Below are positions 60,744 through 64,000 of a DNA stretch of 64,000 nucleotides, in pieces. Made by a program: the position numbers and the translations under genes. The stretch spans positions 124,001 to 188,000 of the forward strand of contig NZ_CP012915.1 of assembly GCF_001315015.1 (NCBI RefSeq), in the 5' to 3' direction. Positions within the stretch are counted from its first letter, which is position 1. Each line of letters opens with the position of its first letter. A model generated the notes under the pieces. It did not search any database, was not told the origin of the DNA, and saw nothing but the letters and a program-made list of their open reading frames with translations. This DNA comes from Azospirillum brasilense. GTDB taxonomy: Bacteria > Pseudomonadota > Alphaproteobacteria > Azospirillales > Azospirillaceae.

Positions 60744-61873
60744 GGGCCTTTGCCCCCTCCCTAACCCTCCCCCGCTTTCGCGGGAGAGGGGACTGCCGCC
60801 GCTCCGCTCAAAATTCCCTCCCTCGCCAAAGGCGGGGGAGGGTTAGGGAGGGGGCAATCGCACTCCTCCTTCTCACTTTCCTCACCCACCCCGCCTACGC
60901 TACCTGCCGCACGGTCTCCGTCACCGCCGACCGCGCCCCCGTCATTGGCATCGAGGACATGGCGCTCGACGCCGCGCGCGGTCAGGCGGTGCTGTCCGCC
61001 TACGACCGCCGGGCCGGAACCACGGGCGGGCTCTATCTGCTGAACCTGCAATCCATCGACGCGCCGACCGCCGCCGCCATCCCGCTCGCCACCGGCCTGC
61101 GCCCGGCGGGCATCGACCTGCGCGCGGAGCCGGATGGCGCGCGCTCCCTGCTCGCCGTCCGCCGTCACGAGGACGGGTCGGCGACGGTCGAGCGTTACCG
61201 CCTGGACGGCGCCACCCTGACCCACCAAGGCACCGTCACCAGTCCGTTGCTCTGCCGGGCCAACGACGTGGCCTTCCTCGATGGTGAGCGTTTCCTGTTC
61301 ACCAGCAGCCACGGCGGCTGCGGCTGGAGTGCCGTGATCGAGGACAACGTCCTCGGCGGGCGCCACGGCTTCGTCGGCCTCGTCGAGAACAACGAGGCGC
61401 GCGTCCTGATCGGCGGGATCGGCTTCGCCAACGGCCTGTTTCCCGACCCGTCCCACGACCGGCTGATCGTCGCCGCCACGCGGGAGGACGCGCTGCTCGT
61501 CTACCGCCTGTCCGATCCGCAGGCGCCGCAGCAGCGAATCGCCGTGCCGGGCGGGCCGGACAACCTGACGATGGCCCCGGACGGCCGCCTGTTGGTGGCG
61601 CTGCACCCGTCGCCGGTCCGGTTGGCGCTGCACCGCTACGGCTGGCCGGGCGGGGCGGCGGCGCCGACCCGCGTCGCGGCGCTCGGCCCCAGCGGGGTGG
61701 AGATCCTGCTGGACGAGGACGGGCGGCGCTTTCCCGCCGCCACGGTCGCCGTCTCGTGGAACGGGCGGCTGGTCATCGGGTCGGTGACCGCACCGGGGCT
61801 GCTGGTCTGCGACGAAGCCGCCAGCGGTGCCACAGGATCATCAGCGCCGGCAGAACCACCAGCGACGAGATGA
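60740..61873 (+). CDS. Paraoxonase/arylesterase-like six-bladed beta-propeller, exported
   Basis: A 377-residue PON-like protein. Conserved calcium and active-site stretches of the family are visible: GIEDMALD, CRANDVAFLDGERFLFTSSHGG, GGIGFANGLFPDPSHDRLIVAATREDALLVYRL, VPGGPDNLTMAPDGRLLVALHPSPVRLALHRY. The Asn, Asp and Glu ligands match PON1 positions. Family members hydrolyse lactones and aryl esters, including acyl-homoserine lactones. The start is uncertain: GTG 60740 overlaps the sulfotransferase stop, and the first ~38 codons run through a palindromic element before the hydrophobic export signal (IALLLLTFLTHPAYA). Its 3' end overlaps the convergent hpnN by 101 bp. Confidence 0.72.
   Translation: MRAFAPSLTLPRFRGRGDCRRSAQNSLPRQRRGRVREGAIALLLLTFLTHPAYATCRTVSVTADRAPVIGIEDMALDAARGQAVLSAYDRRAGTTGGLYLLNLQSIDAPTAAAIPLATGLRPAGIDLRAEPDGARSLLAVRRHEDGSATVERYRLDGATLTHQGTVTSPLLCRANDVAFLDGERFLFTSSHGGCGWSAVIEDNVLGGRHGFVGLVENNEARVLIGGIGFANGLFPDPSHDRLIVAATREDALLVYRLSDPQAPQQRIAVPGGPDNLTMAPDGRLLVALHPSPVRLALHRYGWPGGAAAPTRVAALGPSGVEILLDEDGRRFPAATVAVSWNGRLVIGSVTAPGLLVCDEAASGATGSSAPAEPPATR
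60750..60857. repeat. 108-bp palindromic (REP/MITE-like) element inside the N-terminus of the PON-like gene
   Basis: The 26-nt arm at 60750-60775 is the exact reverse complement of 60832-60857, and the inner ~18 nt on each side also pair imperfectly. The element keeps the reading frame open. Such pyrimidine-rich CCCTCCCTAACCCTCCCCC arms are typical of small dispersed palindromes in alphaproteobacterial genomes. Confidence 0.85.
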
Positions 61874-64000
61874 CCGTGTAGGTGATCGACACCGCCAGCA
61901 GCACCCCCATGCTGGACAGCCCGCGGTGATTGGACAGCGCCAGCGTGGCGAAGGCGGTGCTGGTGGTCAGCGTGCTGACCAGGACCGCGCGCGGCGTGCT
62001 GGTCACCAGAAGCTCGATGCCGAAGGCGCTGTCCGACGCGCCTTCCCGCACCAGATCCTGCCCGCGCGTGACCATGTGGATGCTGCTCGACACACCGAGC
62101 GCGAACAGCAGCGGGATGACGATCACGTTGGCGAAGTTGAAGGGGATGTCCAGCAGCCCGGCGGTTGCCATCGTCCACAGGGCGGCCAGGATCAGCGGCG
62201 CCAGGATCAGCACCATCCCGGTCACCGAGCGCTGCACGGCGACCAGCAGAAGCACCATCAGCACCAGCGTCAGCGCCGTCGCCTCCAGGAAGGAGGAGCC
62301 GACGACCCGGGCCGCCTCCGTCACCGTCACCGGGGCACCGGTGGCGTTGGGCGCCACGGCCAGCACCGCGTCGGCGAAGTCGGCCATCGCGCGGCTGTCG
62401 GAGATGTCGTGCGTGGGCAGCACCTCGACGCGGGCACGCCCGTCCGCGGCGATCCAGCGGGCCTTCAGGCTGTCCGGCACGTCGGCGGCGGTCACCGGCT
62501 GCTCCACCGCCATGCCCTCGCGCAGCCGGTCGAGCAGCGGCGGCACGCCCCCGGTCAGCGCGCCGTCGAGCGTGGCGAACTGCGTCGGCCGGACGCGGGC
62601 CAGCGCGCGGTCGAGGCTTTGCACGGCAGTGCGAAGCTCGGGCTGTCCGTCGCGCTTGTCCGTCCGATAACCGTCCAGCACCGTCTTCAGCGTGGCGACG
62701 GCGCGCTCCAGCCCGCCCTGGTCCAGCGCCGCCGACTCCACCGGAGCGGTCAGGCTGGGGCCGAGCAGCAGCGACATGTCCGCCAGGATGGGCAGCTTTG
62801 CCTCCTGGTCCTTGGGGATGAAGCTGGCGAAGGTGCGCACGCCGCCGGATTCCGGCAGGCCGCGCAGCCGTTCGGCCAACGCCTGTGCCGCCGCGAGGTC
62901 CGGCGTCAGGATGTTGACGGAATAGGGCGAGGTGCGCGGGGTGGTTGCCAGATCGCGGTAGGTGGCGACGGCCTCGGTCGTCTCGTCCTGCAGGTTCAGC
63001 GGGTTGACGTCCAGCCGCACCAGCGGCAGCGCCGCCATGGAGAGGACGGCGCTGGCTCCTGCCAGGGCGAGGATGGCTCGGTGGTGGCGGCTCACCCAGC
63101 CGGCGAAGCCGCGGTCCTCGCGCTCCGGCGCGGGGACACCAGGGCCGGGGCGCAGCAGGACGATCAGGGCGGGCAGAAGGCTGAGGCTGATGAGCAGGGC
63201 CACCACCATGCCGACGGCGGAAATGACGCCGAACTCCGCCAGCCCCAGATAGGCGGTCGGCACGAAGGACAGGAAGCCGATGATGGCGCACAGGGTGCTG
63301 AGGACCAGCGCCGGCCCGACCGCCCGCACCGCCTCGATGGCCGCGGCCAGCGGCGGCAGGCCGCGGCGCAGCTCCTCCTGGTAGCGCAGGCCGAGATGCC
63401 CGCCGTAATCGTCGCCCAGCCCGAAGAACATCACCGCACAGGTGACAGAGATCAGGTTGAGCCGTCCGACGGTCAGGGCCGCCGCCCCGGCGCTCAGCGT
63501 CAAACCCAGCAGCAGGACCACCATGATGCAGGCGATCAGCCGCCCCGACCGCATTCCGGCGATCAGCACCGCGGAGACCAGGATGAAGGACAGGATGGTG
63601 GCGAGGCCGGCGCTGTTGGCCACCGTGTCCAGCTCCGTCTGGCGCAGCGGCACGGCGCCGGTGACCCGCATCTCGACCCCCTGGCCGACCGGCTCCGCCA
63701 TCACCGCGCCGATGGCCTCGTGCACCGCGGTCACCGCGGGGCGCCCGCGCCCGAAGGAGCTGTTGTCCAGAATGGGCCGGGCCAGGACGAAGCGGCGGTT
63801 GGCCGCCCGGTCCTCCTCATCCGCGGCCTGAACCAGCCCGGTCCAGGACAGCGGCACCGGATGGCCGTCCGCCACCGTCGCGGTGCTGACCGCCAGCCGG
63901 TTCAGCAGTTCGGCGGGGGTGGCCGGAGCGCCCTCGTCCGCGTGGGTCAGGATCAAGTCCAGCAGGTCGGCCAGACCCTGAAGGTTCGGGGCGGCGTTCA
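61773..64000 (-). CDS. hpnN: Hopanoid-associated RND transporter, C-terminal part (5' end outside window)
   Basis: The frame is still open at 64000; 742 residues are visible out of roughly 860-880 in HpnN. Two RND halves are seen: a large periplasmic loop, then five clustered TM helices (ATILSFILVSAVLIAGM through VISAVGMVVALLISLSLLPALIVLL), including the GLGDDYGGHLGLRY motif. A second loop and a second TM cluster follow (FLEATALTLVLMVLLLVAV, FANVIVIPLLFALGVSSSIHMVTRG, SSMGVLLAVSITYTVISSLVVLPALMILW). This MMPL-like exporter moves hopanoids to the outer membrane. It is read in the same direction as hpnM-hpnA but separated from them by two opposite-strand genes. Confidence 0.87.
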   Translation of the reverse strand, partial: NAAPNLQGLADLLDLILTHADEGAPATPAELLNRLAVSTATVADGHPVPLSWTGLVQAADEEDRAANRRFVLARPILDNSSFGRGRPAVTAVHEAIGAVMAEPVGQGVEMRVTGAVPLRQTELDTVANSAGLATILSFILVSAVLIAGMRSGRLIACIMVVLLLGLTLSAGAAALTVGRLNLISVTCAVMFFGLGDDYGGHLGLRYQEELRRGLPPLAAAIEAVRAVGPALVLSTLCAIIGFLSFVPTAYLGLAEFGVISAVGMVVALLISLSLLPALIVLLRPGPGVPAPEREDRGFAGWVSRHHRAILALAGASAVLSMAALPLVRLDVNPLNLQDETTEAVATYRDLATTPRTSPYSVNILTPDLAAAQALAERLRGLPESGGVRTFASFIPKDQEAKLPILADMSLLLGPSLTAPVESAALDQGGLERAVATLKTVLDGYRTDKRDGQPELRTAVQSLDRALARVRPTQFATLDGALTGGVPPLLDRLREGMAVEQPVTAADVPDSLKARWIAADGRARVEVLPTHDISDSRAMADFADAVLAVAPNATGAPVTVTEAARVVGSSFLEATALTLVLMVLLLVAVQRSVTGMVLILAPLILAALWTMATAGLLDIPFNFANVIVIPLLFALGVSSSIHMVTRGQDLVREGASDSAFGIELLVTSTPRAVLVSTLTTSTAFATLALSNHRGLSSMGVLLAVSITYTVISSLVVLPALMILWHRWRLRRRPAAPVRSPTR

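Overview
The window is very GC-rich, densely coded and typical of an alphaproteobacterium, most likely Azospirillum or a close Rhodospirillales relative. This is inferred from the gene content: hopanoid genes hpnA/M/N, a GTTC-N7-GTTC LexA box, many TPR-fused glycosyltransferases, a tartrate dehydratase and Tat-dependent oxidoreductases. No database was searched. I see no insertion sequence, phage gene, CRISPR array or origin. Both edges cut a gene: an amidohydrolase at base 1 and hpnN at base 64000.

0-17.7 kb is mixed chromosomal backbone. It holds an amidohydrolase/DoxX/MFS/porin operon, a lipoprotein, a tRNA-Asn/tRNA-Asp pair, a metallo-hydrolase, a LysR-GST pair divergent from a D-tartrate dehydratase, and a small secreted protein. 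It continues with a Tat-exported beta-carbonic-anhydrase-like protein, a hybrid histidine kinase, tyrS, and a radical SAM protein behind a perfect LexA box.

17.8-47.4 kb is the most unusual part. Ten glycosyltransferase genes on alternating strands are nearly all fused to TPR repeats (GT2, GT4, GT9-like, GT11-like, GT17 and GT41/OGT-like modules). They are followed by one 2900-residue Thr-rich, RTX-type giant adhesin. No O-antigen flippase, polymerase or ABC exporter is visible. I infer a cytoplasmic protein-glycosylation locus that may decorate the neighbouring adhesin (or flagellin) before type I secretion. One gene carries three transferase modules and another carries two. Two of the genes share an exact 50-bp inverted repeat that could allow domain swapping by inversion.

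47.5-51.7 kb holds a four-gene operon (CoA-transferase, MaoC-like hydratase, CitE-like lyase, acyl-CoA dehydrogenase) that matches the itaconate-degradation set. 52.7-57.8 kb holds a LysR regulator divergent from a periplasmic molybdenum aldehyde oxidoreductase (paoABC-like). 57.8-64 kb holds hopanoid-associated hpnA-hpnM and, further on, hpnN. They are separated by an opposite-strand sulfotransferase/paraoxonase-like pair. A 108-bp palindromic element lies in frame in the N-terminus of the paraoxonase-like gene.

Two small leaders (before 7636 and 11304) can fold so that a GGTCTC element pairs with the Shine-Dalgarno, which suggests translational control.
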